A stretch of DNA of 11,756 nucleotides from Candidatus Magasanikiibacteriota bacterium (GCA_023246565.1 JAHFIE010000035.1:1-11756), one strand, 5' to 3'. Positions 1 to 6,408 are shown, numbered from the stretch's first letter. The notes: generated by a model from the sequence alone, not told the origin. Numbers and translations are program-made.

Positions 1-671
<671 letters not shown>

Positions 672-678
<7 letters not shown>

Positions 679-704
679 CTGGAGTTATTCCTGAGAAATC
701 AGGA
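672..704 (+). other. Pre-16S trailer hairpins
   Basis: Just past the mature 16S end, GGAG (681-684) can pair with CTCC (672-675) of the anti-SD across a 5-nt loop. A second perfect hairpin follows: TCCTGA (689-694), a GAAA tetraloop of GNRA type, then TCAGGA (699-704). Both could form only in the unprocessed precursor. They may mark the 3' maturation region or keep the anti-SD hidden until processing. The role is inference; the pairings are read directly. Confidence 0.4.
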
Positions 705-764
705 TTAAATTTCAAGAGTACAAAAACATAGACGATTGCTCTAGTTAAAGTTAAAGCGGGCTTG

Positions 765-796
765 CCCGCCGTAGCTTTAGCGAAGGCGGGTTTCTT
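765..796 (+). terminator. GC-rich hairpin, possible first 16S terminator / dispersed repeat
   Basis: CCCGCC (765-770) pairs with GGCGGG (785-790), with a small GCT/AGC inner pairing, followed by TTTCTT. It overlaps a second possible stem, GCGGG (756-760) with CCCGC (765-769). The T-run is interrupted, so termination may be partial. The element resembles GC-rich hairpin repeats that I recall as scattered through intergenic regions of CPR genomes, which would make it a repeat rather than a dedicated terminator. Confidence 0.5.
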
Positions 797-818
797 GTCA
801 CATTTATCGTGTGAAAAC

Positions 819-847
819 AAAAACAGTCCCGGAAGGGTCTGTTTTTT
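819..847. terminator. Bidirectional intrinsic terminator between 16S and the convergent gene
   Basis: An 8-bp arm AAAAACAG (819-826) pairs with CTGTTTTT (839-846), then a T-T mismatch, then CCC/GGG closing a GGAA (GNRA) tetraloop at 831-834. The T-run (842-847) serves the plus strand. The A-rich 5' side (814-823) becomes a T-run on the minus strand, 25 nt beyond the stop of the opposing gene. It fits termination of transcription from both sides. Confidence 0.78.
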
Positions 848-871
848 GTGGTTTGGTTTATTGTTTTTGTA

Positions 872-2038
872 TTAATAAATTGTACTATGCCATCTTGAGC
901 GAGGATTTGCATCACTACCCCCCGACCATTCCCCGGGAGTTAGTAGATTTACGCTATTGTCACCAACCATGCTATGGCCAAAAACAGTATTTTTAATAAA
1001 TCGATGCTCAAAACCGAATGTACTCACATCAATAGCAATTTTTTTTCCTTCCCTCGCCTCTTCTACTTTTTGACTTACCTTATCAAAGACCGTAGGAAGA
1101 GCTTTTAATACGTCTGTAGTATATGAATTATAGTTGGTTGATACTGAATCTTTATTGGTAACTTCGGTTAATGGCGGTACAGTTTTAATTTCAAAACCAA
1201 GATTTTTTAGTGTTTGAAGCAAAGTACCAATCGGCTTTAAGAGTTTTTCATAATCTTTATTATCCGGATAGTATGTTGTTATGAATAACTGCATTCGAAG
1301 TAGGTCGTGAAGCGTGCCTGAGTAAAATAAATCTTTTACAACATCAACCAATTCTTGACTGTTCTGTGCGTTATGAATACCATCTAGTTTTTCTTCCATT
1401 TTCTCTTCAGTATATTTTTTCCCACCAGGTTTATATGGATCTTCAATGATAGGATTGTCTGCTTGAGGGCGATCGCGCGTTCCCCATAGTCTAAGCGCTG
1501 CACCCAATACTTCCTCCTCTGGTTTGTGGTGGATAAAATCATAGGGTAATCTCATTGTTCCACCATCATCAAATGTAAACAATCCTTTTTCTTGAGTTTC
1601 CTTGACAACGTTTTCAGGATGTTGTTCTTTTTTTGTTTTTATCTTCTCCAAGAGATAATCAGTAAATGCATTGGCCGCGGCAAATGCTTCTTGTAAATCT
1701 CGTCCAAATATTTCTCGAGCACTTTCTATTTCAGCATCAAGAGATTCTACTGATGTATAATATGGCATGTCTGTCTCTTGTTTTGACAAGTCGAGTGCAC
1801 TAGTTTCAGCTATGAATGTAGGTTGGATTATTTCATCATCTGTTTCAGAAGCTAGCAACTCTTCAATTATTTGTAGAACTTCTGGATCATTTATGTGTTC
1901 TGATAATAATTGAATTAATTCCAAAAAATTTGGTTTGGTTTCTTTCGAGGCAGCCAATTCTGCCACTTCTCTTTTTATTCTGCCAACTAACTCTGTCATG
2001 CGGGCGATTTTTTGATAATGTTCAAACTCCATAACCAT
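872..2038 (-). CDS. Hypothetical protein, 388 aa
   Basis: I do not recognise this protein. It has no signal peptide or membrane segment and reads as a soluble, acidic, largely helical cytoplasmic protein. Residues 1-70 are helix-prone and rich in Glu/Leu, about 70-100 look like an acidic linker, and about 100-145 form another charged helical stretch. A middle part carries the patterns LFTFDDGGTMRLPYDF and LRLWGTRDRP. A block around residues 215-290, rich in Leu/Tyr/Asp, could be a helical repeat. No catalytic motif is evident. The last ~20 residues (Gly/Ser/Arg/Trp-rich) look unlike the rest. Two in-frame ATGs lie two codons apart (2038 and 2032), both preceded by T. No SD is visible. It is convergent with the 16S gene and divergent from the lipoprotein gene, and the 174-bp region between those two starts probably holds its promoter, which I could not pin down. 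Confidence 0.75.
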   Translation of the reverse strand: MVMEFEHYQKIARMTELVGRIKREVAELAASKETKPNFLELIQLLSEHINDPEVLQIIEELLASETDDEIIQPTFIAETSALDLSKQETDMPYYTSVESLDAEIESAREIFGRDLQEAFAAANAFTDYLLEKIKTKKEQHPENVVKETQEKGLFTFDDGGTMRLPYDFIHHKPEEEVLGAALRLWGTRDRPQADNPIIEDPYKPGGKKYTEEKMEEKLDGIHNAQNSQELVDVVKDLFYSGTLHDLLRMQLFITTYYPDNKDYEKLLKPIGTLLQTLKNLGFEIKTVPPLTEVTNKDSVSTNYNSYTTDVLKALPTVFDKVSQKVEEAREGKKIAIDVSTFGFEHRFIKNTVFGHSMVGDNSVNLLTPGEWSGGSDANPRSRWHSTIY

Positions 2039-2141
2039 AAAGAAAATTATTAAAACTAATGTAAGAGTACCACATTACTATAATTTCATTCAAAATAGAT
2101 TATATTCATCAGACTAATTGTATAAGTTTATGAGGTAAATA

Positions 2142-2170
2142 TTGACATCTACCCCTCTTCACGATAGCCT
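2142..2170 (+). promoter_or_regulatory. Candidate sigma70-type promoter of the lipoprotein gene
   Basis: A perfect -35 box TTGACA (2142-2147) is followed at 17 bp by TAGCCT (2165-2170), which matches only three positions of TATAAT, including the key A2 and T6. A start near 2177 would leave a ~36-nt leader. The left arm of the inverted repeat at 2150-2161 would then lie in the promoter spacer. The weak -10 makes this tentative. Confidence 0.35.
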
Positions 2171-2213
2171 TATATGAAATAGACACAACGCCTGTGTCTT
2201 CTGAGGAGGGGTA
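2150..2213 (+). promoter_or_regulatory. Inverted repeat covering the SD and start of the lipoprotein gene
   Basis: TACCCCTCTTCA (2150-2161) is complementary to TGAGGAGGGGTA (2202-2213) over 12 positions, with one G-T wobble (2158/2205). The right arm contains the SD (GAGGAGG, 2203-2209) and the A of the start codon. Nested inside is a perfect 7-bp hairpin, AGACACA (2181-2187) with TGTGTCT (2193-2199), on a 5-nt loop. As RNA this would hide the ribosome-binding site; as DNA it could be an operator spanning the promoter. Which applies depends on the transcription start. Confidence 0.55.
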
Positions 2214-2548
2214 TGAGGGGAATTTTCATGGTCATTTTGGTCTACGTGTGCATTGGTTGCTCGTCTGGTCCTTCAACAGGATCGACTGACGCGACCGAAC
2301 CCGCGGATTCCATTCCTTATGAGCGGCCTACCTGCCAGATCGACAGCGACTGCGACGACGGCAACATCTGTAGCCATGATGAGTGCAATCGTGGCTATTG
2401 CCGGAACTACAAGCTCGCAACTGTCGAGCAGAGAAAGCTCTGCAACGACGAGAACGTCTGCACTGACGACTGGTGCGACCACCGTCAAGGTGGTTTTTGT
2501 GATCACTTTCCGATCATTGGCTGCGTTCCCCCTCCTGCCGGGCGGTAG
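2213..2548 (+). CDS. Small cysteine-rich secreted lipoprotein, 111 aa
   Basis: The N-terminus (residues 1-15) is a short hydrophobic signal ending VCIGC, a plausible but non-ideal lipobox (Cys at -3) that would place the lipidated residue at C16. A Ser/Thr/Pro/Asp linker follows (17-40). The mature part holds ten further cysteines (41, 47, 53, 58, 63, 77, 83, 88, 96, 104), enough for five disulfides. It has two related modules of the form C-D-D-G-N-x-C-x-x-D-x-C (47-58) and C-N-D-E-N-x-C-x-D-D-x-C (77-88). Similar Cys/Asp modules occur in secreted proteins of Myxococcota and other bacteria; no function is known to me. The start at 2213 is fixed by a strong SD (GAGGAGG), unique in this window. 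A hand count gives about 55% G+C in line 2341-2400 against about 35% in line 2821-2880, suggesting foreign origin or different constraint. Confidence 0.75.
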   Translation: MRGIFMVILVYVCIGCSSGPSTGSTDATEPADSIPYERPTCQIDSDCDDGNICSHDECNRGYCRNYKLATVEQRKLCNDENVCTDDWCDHRQGGFCDHFPIIGCVPPPAGR

Positions 2549-2572
2549 TCGTCTTCGTGAGACACTCCGCCC
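2540..2572 (+). terminator. Strong hairpin at the end of the lipoprotein gene, terminator-like
   Basis: GGGCGG (2540-2545) pairs with CCGCCC (2567-2572). Inside, AGT (2547-2549) pairs with ACT (2564-2566) and GTCT (2551-2554) with AGAC (2560-2563), closing a 5-nt loop, for 13 pairs with two single-base bulges. The stop codon (2546-2548) lies within the stem. Only scattered T residues follow (TGCCTTGACTCCCTTCTG), so intrinsic termination may be weak, and the hairpin may instead protect the mRNA 3' end. Confidence 0.5.
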
Positions 2573-2628
2573 TGCCTTGACTCCCTTCTGAAAACTGTTT
2601 AGTATAGGAATCGAAAGAATTCTCCAAA

Positions 2629-2776
2629 CAAATAACAGAAACCAAATAGCAGATAACAAATAACATAAATAGTTATCATAATCGAATATCTGTTATCTGG
2701 TGTTTGTTATTCGTTATTTGATTTCCGTTATCTGTTATTTGGTATTTGGTTTCTGTTATCTGATTCATGCTATCTG
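2629..2776 (+). repeat. Palindromic array of degenerate 7-bp repeats
   Basis: From 2686 to 2776 the sequence divides into thirteen consecutive 7-mers in perfect register with consensus N-T-A-T-Y-T-G. By hand count T at position 2 and G at position 7 are invariant, T at 4 is 12/13 and T at 6 is 11/13. Five 7-mers of the reverse complement (C-A-R-A-T-A-A type) occupy 2629-2663, also in register, separated by a ~22-nt AT-rich centre. The two orientations form an inverted repeat: 2630-2664 against 2727-2761 match at 31 of 35 positions. The direct array ends 5 nt before the likely ATG at 2782, so it forms the leader of the next gene. There is no coding signal in this stretch. Function unknown. Confidence 0.8.
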
Positions 2777-2781
2777 TTCTT

Positions 2782-3462
2782 ATGCATAATTTTGAACGAC
2801 TTCTCACACTCGCGCAAAAAACTAAAAGTAGTTTAATTGCTTATGATCGCCATGGTGATGAGCATTTTGTAATTGTGGGAATTGATGATTTTGAATCTCT
2901 TCATGGAATAAATCAGACTCCCAAACCTTTGGTACATCCGCCCGAACCAGAATTTGATGTGACTGATGATGTGGCCTCGGACGCATTGTTATTGGAAAAA
3001 ATAAATCGTGATATTGCGAATTGGCGTTCTTCACATGAACAAAAAGAACATAAAAATGCTATGGCAACCATGGTCGAAGAATTAGATCATGATGGACAAG
3101 AATCAGAGATTTCAGAAACAGTACCAACACCAAAATTTGAAAGAGTCGATGAGAATATAGTCGAAGAAGTTCCTAAAGAAGATTTTAAAGAAATTTCAGA
3201 GAGTAAAGAATCAGTGGAATCAATTCCCAAACCTCAGCCCGGGAATTCTCCGTGGACTCCTTTTGGCCAAGTTTTAGCCAAAACCTACCCACAATTTAAA
3301 AAACCAGTTGATATTTCTTCTGAAGTAGGTGAGATCAAGTATGATCAGATCACTGAACCAAGAATTCCTATTTTACCCGCGACTGGCTTGGATGATGAAA
3401 CCGTTGGTTCAGAAGAACCCCTTGCAGACGATCCTGTATTTCTTGAGGAACCGGTAGAATAA
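2782..3462 (+). CDS. Hypothetical acidic protein with small N-terminal domain, 226 aa
   Basis: The first ~42 residues (FERLLTLAQKTKSSLIAYDR, then HFVIVGIDDFESL) look like a small alpha/beta unit. The pattern 'helix, LI-x-Y-D, then a VIVxIDDFESL strand-helix' resembles short CPR proteins and, more loosely, Phd/YefM-type antitoxin N-termini; this is impression only, and no toxin gene is adjacent. From about residue 45 to the end the chain is rich in Glu, Asp, Pro and Ser, with repeated acidic KE/EE/VP patterns, and is probably disordered. There is no signal peptide or membrane helix. The ATG at 2782 is preferred over the in-frame ATG at 2767 because the latter lies inside the heptamer array and lacks the T at -1 shared by other genes here. 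It lies just upstream of the tuf promoter on the same strand, so it may be transcribed separately. Confidence 0.7.
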   Translation: MHNFERLLTLAQKTKSSLIAYDRHGDEHFVIVGIDDFESLHGINQTPKPLVHPPEPEFDVTDDVASDALLLEKINRDIANWRSSHEQKEHKNAMATMVEELDHDGQESEISETVPTPKFERVDENIVEEVPKEDFKEISESKESVESIPKPQPGNSPWTPFGQVLAKTYPQFKKPVDISSEVGEIKYDQITEPRIPILPATGLDDETVGSEEPLADDPVFLEEPVE

Positions 3463-3507
3463 GGATTCATGGAAATAAAATCCACAGATTCATCCCCAAA
3501 CCACCTC

Positions 3508-3536
3508 TTGACGAATACTTTTGCTTTGTCTATAAT
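3508..3536 (+). promoter_or_regulatory. Sigma70-type promoter of tuf
   Basis: TTGACG (3508-3513) has one mismatch to consensus. It is followed after exactly 17 bp by a perfect TATAAT (3531-3536). Transcription would start near 3543, giving a ~115-nt leader before the tuf ATG. The near-ideal match fits the very high expression expected of EF-Tu. Confidence 0.85.
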
Positions 3537-3542
3537 CCAGAG

Positions 3543-3658
3543 CGCGAAGATACTTTTTTAATTTTCGCTAAATTATCGAATTTACTTTTTTAATCATACT
3601 ATCGCTGGTTAACAAATCTCCCTTAGCCACCTAAGCGAGTGCGATAGAGAACAATCGT
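3543..3658 (+). promoter_or_regulatory. Structured 5' leader of tuf
   Basis: The leader contains a 12-bp direct repeat TACTTTTTTAAT (3551-3562 and 3583-3594) and a small hairpin AAATT/AATTT (3570-3583). A larger stem joins CTATCGC (3599-3605) to GCGATAG (3641-3647) and encloses CTTAG/CTAAG (3622-3635, loop CCAC). An alternative pairing, CGAT (3642-3645) with ATCG (3653-3656), competes with the large stem and lies next to the start codon. No SD is present. The U-rich tracts could serve protein S1 binding. All roles are inferred. Confidence 0.45.
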
Positions 3659-4849
3659 ATGGCAGAATTTCAAAGAACCAAGCCACACGTAAACGTTGGT
3701 ACTATTGGCCACGTTGACCATGGTAAAACCACGACCACAGCTGCGATCTTAAAAGTCGCTGCGGCGCACGGTCTTAATGCTGACTTGAAAGAGGTTGATG
3801 ACCTCGACAAAGCTCCTGAATCAAAATCGCGTGGTATTACGATCGCGACAGCTCACGTTGAGTATGAGACAGCAAATCGTCACTATGCTCACGTAGATTG
3901 TCCAGGTCATGCCGACTATGTAAAAAACATGATTACTGGTGCTGCGCAAATGGATGGCGCAATCTTGGTTGTATCAGCTGCTGACGGCCCTATGCCTCAG
4001 ACTCGTGAGCATATCTTGCTCGCTCGTCAAGTTGGAGTACCGTACATTGTTGTCTATCTCAATAAAGTTGATCAAGTATCAGATCCAGAACTTATTGATT
4101 TGGTTGAAGAAGAGGTTCGTGATTTGTTGAAAAAATATAATTTTCCTGGTGACACTACTCCTATCATTCGTGGTTCTTCACTTAAGGCTTTGGAAAATCC
4201 AAATGATGAAGCAGCAGCAAAACCAATTTTGGATCTTTTGAAGACTTTGGATGAATATATTCCTGCTCCAGAACGTGATTTGGATAAACCATTCTTCATG
4301 CCCGTTGAAGACGTTTTCTCTATTGAAGGTCGTGGTACGGTTGTCACTGGTCGTATTGAACGTGGTCGTGTTAAGATTGGTGATGAAATCGAGATTGTTG
4401 GTATGCAAGCTGATACCATGAAAACCACAGTCACTGGTATTGAAATGTTTAACAAGAGTCTCGGTGAAGGTTTGGCTGGTGATAATGCTGGCATCCTTTT
4501 ACGTGGTACCAAAAAAGATGAAGTTATGCGAGGTATGGTTTTGGCCAAAACCGGAACCATTAAACCTCACACTGAAGTTGAGGCCGAAGTTTATACGTTG
4601 ACCAAAGAAGAAGGTGGACGTCATAAACCATTCTTTAATGGTTATAAACCACAGTTTTACATCCGTACAACTGATGTAACTGGTGATATTACTTTGCCAG
4701 CTGGTACAGAAATGGTTATGCCTGGTGACACAGCGAATTTGAAGATTAAATTGATTGTTCCTGTTGCTATTGAAGAAAAGATGCGTTTTGCTATTCGTGA
4801 AGGTGGTCGCACGGTCGGCGCCGGAGTTGTAACAAAAATTATTGCGTAA
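3659..4849 (+). CDS. tuf: Elongation factor Tu
   Basis: This is the GTPase that delivers aminoacyl-tRNA to the ribosomal A site in the cytoplasm. At 396 aa it has the usual full length. Visible motifs are the P-loop GHVDHGKT (17-24), switch I RGITIATAHVEYET (58-71) with the Mg-binding Thr61, DCPGH (80-84) with catalytic His84, NKVD (135-138, where E. coli has NKCD) and SSL (173-175). Domains 2 and 3 follow (GRGTVVTGRIERG; FYIRTTDVTG; C-terminal RTVGAGVVTKIIA). It has its own consensus promoter and leader and is followed by a terminator-like hairpin before rpsJ. The usual partners fusA, rpsG and rpsL are not upstream in this window. The start codon has T at -1 and no SD. All GTPase determinants are intact. 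Confidence 0.98.
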   Translation: MAEFQRTKPHVNVGTIGHVDHGKTTTTAAILKVAAAHGLNADLKEVDDLDKAPESKSRGITIATAHVEYETANRHYAHVDCPGHADYVKNMITGAAQMDGAILVVSAADGPMPQTREHILLARQVGVPYIVVYLNKVDQVSDPELIDLVEEEVRDLLKKYNFPGDTTPIIRGSSLKALENPNDEAAAKPILDLLKTLDEYIPAPERDLDKPFFMPVEDVFSIEGRGTVVTGRIERGRVKIGDEIEIVGMQADTMKTTVTGIEMFNKSLGEGLAGDNAGILLRGTKKDEVMRGMVLAKTGTIKPHTEVEAEVYTLTKEEGGRHKPFFNGYKPQFYIRTTDVTGDITLPAGTEMVMPGDTANLKIKLIVPVAIEEKMRFAIREGGRTVGAGVVTKIIA

Positions 4850-4861
4850 TTTTAATTATTT

Positions 4862-4890
4862 CCGGCCTCCCAATGTGGGGGGCCGGATTT
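4862..4890 (+). terminator. Terminator-like hairpin between tuf and rpsJ
   Basis: A 10-bp stem, CCGGCCTCCC (4862-4871) with GGGGGGCCGG (4877-4886), has one G-T pair and a 5-nt loop AATGT, and is followed by ATTTGCTCTTTATT. The stem is strong but the T-run is broken, so partial termination is likely: high tuf output with reduced read-through into the S10 operon. No separate promoter for rpsJ is evident, so rpsJ probably depends on that read-through. Confidence 0.7.
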
Positions 4891-4907
4891 GCTCTTTATT
4901 CCTAACT

Positions 4908-5285
4908 ATGTCACCTGAAAAAAACGCTCCCAAAAAAACCAACAAGCCAACAAAAGAAGAAGTCGTTGTCACAAATGGTGGTCCGAAAATGCGTATAAAA
5001 ATAAAAGCATACGACCACAAAATTATTGACGTAGCGACCAAGACTATTATGGACACTGCTGAACGCAATAATGTTCAAGTGATTGGTCCTGTTCCTTTAC
5101 CAACACAAATCAACAAATATAGTGTGAATCGAGCAACCTTTGTGCATAAAACAGCACAAGAACAATATGAAATGCGCACGCACAAACGTTTGATTGATAT
5201 TGTTAATCCATCTCCAAAAGCCATGGATGCTCTCATGAATTTAAACTTGCCTAGTGGAGTGGAATTAGAGGTAAAAATGCTCTAA
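4908..5285 (+). CDS. rpsJ: 30S ribosomal protein S10 (uS10) with N-terminal extension
   Basis: S10 is part of the 30S head and in many bacteria also works in NusB-NusG antitermination. The core begins at residue 28 (MRIKIKAYDHK). It contains the family signatures GPVPLPTQ (60-67) and EQYEMRTHKRLIDI (85-98) and ends with SGVELEVKML. The chosen start gives 125 aa against about 102 in E. coli. The extra ~25 N-terminal residues are Lys/Pro/Thr-rich and probably flexible. Starting at 4989 would give a standard-length protein, but 4908 has T at -1 like its neighbours and sits just after the tuf terminator. No SD is visible. A 357-nt gap separates it from rplC, unlike the tight spacing of most of the operon. 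Confidence 0.95.
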   Translation: MSPEKNAPKKTNKPTKEEVVVTNGGPKMRIKIKAYDHKIIDVATKTIMDTAERNNVQVIGPVPLPTQINKYSVNRATFVHKTAQEQYEMRTHKRLIDIVNPSPKAMDALMNLNLPSGVELEVKML

Positions 5286-5319
5286 GGTGGATTGTAATGT
5301 GTGATGTATGGTGGGGGGC

Positions 5320-5348
5320 TTGACAATAGTATAGGGTTTGAGTAGAAT
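5320..5348 (+). promoter_or_regulatory. Sigma70-type promoter upstream of rplC
   Basis: A perfect TTGACA (5320-5325), a 17-bp spacer and TAGAAT (5343-5348, one mismatch) lie 35 nt past the rpsJ stop. Transcription would start near 5355, giving a ~288-nt leader before rplC. With the terminator at 5526-5584 this makes rplC onward a separately controlled unit. Confidence 0.82.
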
Positions 5349-5354
5349 AGCCCC

Positions 5355-5642
5355 AGATTCTCTAAGTAGTTACTATTGGACTAGATCAAAGTTTACGGTG
5401 CATCATTCAACACAGATAAGATTTCTTGACTAATCGAGAAAAAACATCTGGAGCGAGGGGTGAACCACAAAGAGGTTACAAAGTTAAAATTAAAAAATAA
5501 AGCCAAATAGGTAGTATACCCTTGGCTAGAAGGTAGACCGAAGAACATAGTTGTATGCATTTTGGTTTTCCTTCTAGTTTTTTTATATCTTGCTGACGTA
5601 GCGAGGGAAAAATAGTAAAAGATAAAAGAAAGCAACGCACTT
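5355..5642 (+). promoter_or_regulatory. Long structured leader of the rplC-onward operon, candidate cis-regulatory RNA
   Basis: This non-coding stretch shows several pairings in series. CCAGATTCTC (5353-5362) pairs with GAGAA (5436-5440) and TCTGG (5447-5451) across a 6-nt bulge, closing a ~75-nt domain. AACC/GGTT (5463-5477) has a 7-nt loop. AGCCAA (5501-5506) pairs with TTGGCT (5522-5527), enclosing GGTA/TACC. A terminator follows (5526-5584), then CTTGCT/AGCGAG (5589-5605). AGCGAGGG occurs twice (5452-5459 and 5600-5607). The AGCCAA hairpin shares C5526-T5527 with the terminator stem, so the two cannot both form fully. I match it to no known riboswitch. By analogy with r-protein autogenous control a ribosomal protein such as L4 or L3 may bind it, but that is inference. 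Confidence 0.6.
5526..5584 (+). terminator. Intrinsic terminator/attenuator in the rplC leader
   Basis: CTAGAAGG (5526-5533) is perfectly complementary to CCTTCTAG (5570-5577). Inside, AGACCGAAG (5535-5543) can pair with the TTTTGGTTTT region (5560-5569) and CATA/TATG caps the stem. Seven consecutive T residues follow directly (5578-5584). It is the best-formed terminator in the window, yet it lies within a leader, 58 nt before rplC, which points to regulated read-through. Confidence 0.8.
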
Positions 5643-6401
5643 ATGAAGTTCATTTTGGGAAAAAAAATTGGCATGACTCAGGTTTTTCTTGAAAACGGTA
5701 CGGTTGTTCCCGTAACTCGAGTTCAGGCTGGACCATGTGTGGTCACACAAGTGAAAACAAAAGAAAAAGATGGCGCTACTGCTGTTCAAATTGGTTTTGC
5801 AAAACAAAAAACATTTCGGGTAAGCCAATCAGTTCGGGGTCATTTAAAAGGTCTTGACTTTGAACCAGGAGTTACCGTCCGTTACCTTCGTGAAATTGCT
5901 ACATCTGATGTTGGTCTTAACCGTGGTGATCGTTTTACCGTTACGATTTTTTCTCCTGGTGAAAAAGTCCAAGTGGTAGGCACTGCGAAGGGCCGTGGTT
6001 TCCAAGGTGTTGTGCGACGTCATGGTTTTGCTGGTGGTCCAGCCTCTCATGGTCACAAAGATAACTTACGCATGCCGGGTAGTATTGGTGCTGGTGGTGT
6101 CCAGCGCGTTTTCAAAGACGTGCGCATGGGAGGACACATGGGTGATAATCGTGTTACGGTTAAAAATGTGGAAATTGTTAGTATTAAGACTGATGAAAAT
6201 GAATTGTGGATTAAAGGTGCTGTGCCTGGAGCAAGAAATGGTTTGCTGGTTATCTCAACCAATAATGGTTCGATCGAGATTGAAGAGACGAAAACAACAA
6301 CAGCAATAGATAACACTAATGAAGCAGCGAATGGCACGAATGCATCTGAGGCAGTTGTTGTTGAAACAGTGAATGATGTTTCTCCTGAAGTTACAGAATA
6401 A
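5643..6401 (+). CDS. rplC: 50S ribosomal protein L3 (uL3) with acidic C-terminal tail
   Basis: L3 is an early-assembly 23S-binding protein whose central loop reaches toward the peptidyl transferase centre. Family features are the N-terminal ILGKKIGMTQVF (4-15), GTAKGRGFQGVVRRHGF (113-129), RMPGSIGAGG (143-152), MGGHMGDNRVTVKN (162-175) and KGAVPGARNG (191-200). The glutamine methylated by PrmB in E. coli (Q150 there) has no clear counterpart. The core ends near residue 210. A further ~42 residues rich in Glu, Thr, Asn and Val with almost no basic residues make it 252 aa, against about 209 in E. coli. The tail looks disordered and is unusual for an rRNA-binding protein. It opens the tightly packed part of the operon, 7 nt before rplD. 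Confidence 0.97.
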   Translation: MKFILGKKIGMTQVFLENGTVVPVTRVQAGPCVVTQVKTKEKDGATAVQIGFAKQKTFRVSQSVRGHLKGLDFEPGVTVRYLREIATSDVGLNRGDRFTVTIFSPGEKVQVVGTAKGRGFQGVVRRHGFAGGPASHGHKDNLRMPGSIGAGGVQRVFKDVRMGGHMGDNRVTVKNVEIVSIKTDENELWIKGAVPGARNGLLVISTNNGSIEIEETKTTTAIDNTNEAANGTNASEAVVVETVNDVSPEVTE

Positions 6402-6408
6402 TCATTGT

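Noticed and set aside
679..871. tRNA-Ile or tRNA-Ala in the 16S spacer
   Set aside because: No cloverleaf or T-loop consensus; only hairpins.
811..996. Small plus-strand open frame of 61 codons
   Set aside because: It starts in the bidirectional terminator and overlaps the end of the minus-strand gene; there is no start signal.
2253..2659. Longer overlapping frames on both strands across the lipoprotein gene (2253-2591 plus, 2273-2659 minus)
   Set aside because: They are by-products of the GC-richer sequence. Only the 2213 frame has a strong SD, a signal peptide and a regular cysteine pattern.
2629..2776. CRISPR-like array
   Set aside because: The units are 7 bp and contiguous, with no spacers, and occur in both orientations; this is not a CRISPR.
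3570..3594. Attenuator in the tuf leader (AAATT/AATTT stem followed by T6)
   Set aside because: The stem is only five A-T pairs, too weak for an intrinsic terminator.
4842..4907. Upstream extension of rpsJ into the tuf 3' end
   Set aside because: It would translate through the terminator-like hairpin, uses a non-ATG start and adds no S10-like sequence.
5460..5584. tRNA or tRNA-like gene in the rplC leader
   Set aside because: I looked for a 7-bp acceptor stem, a 7-nt anticodon loop and a TTCRA T-loop on both strands and found none in the right arrangement.
5393..5828. Minus-strand frames over the rplC leader and start
   Set aside because: Low-complexity Phe/Ser/Leu-rich products opposite an RNA-like leader and a real r-protein gene; they are shadows.
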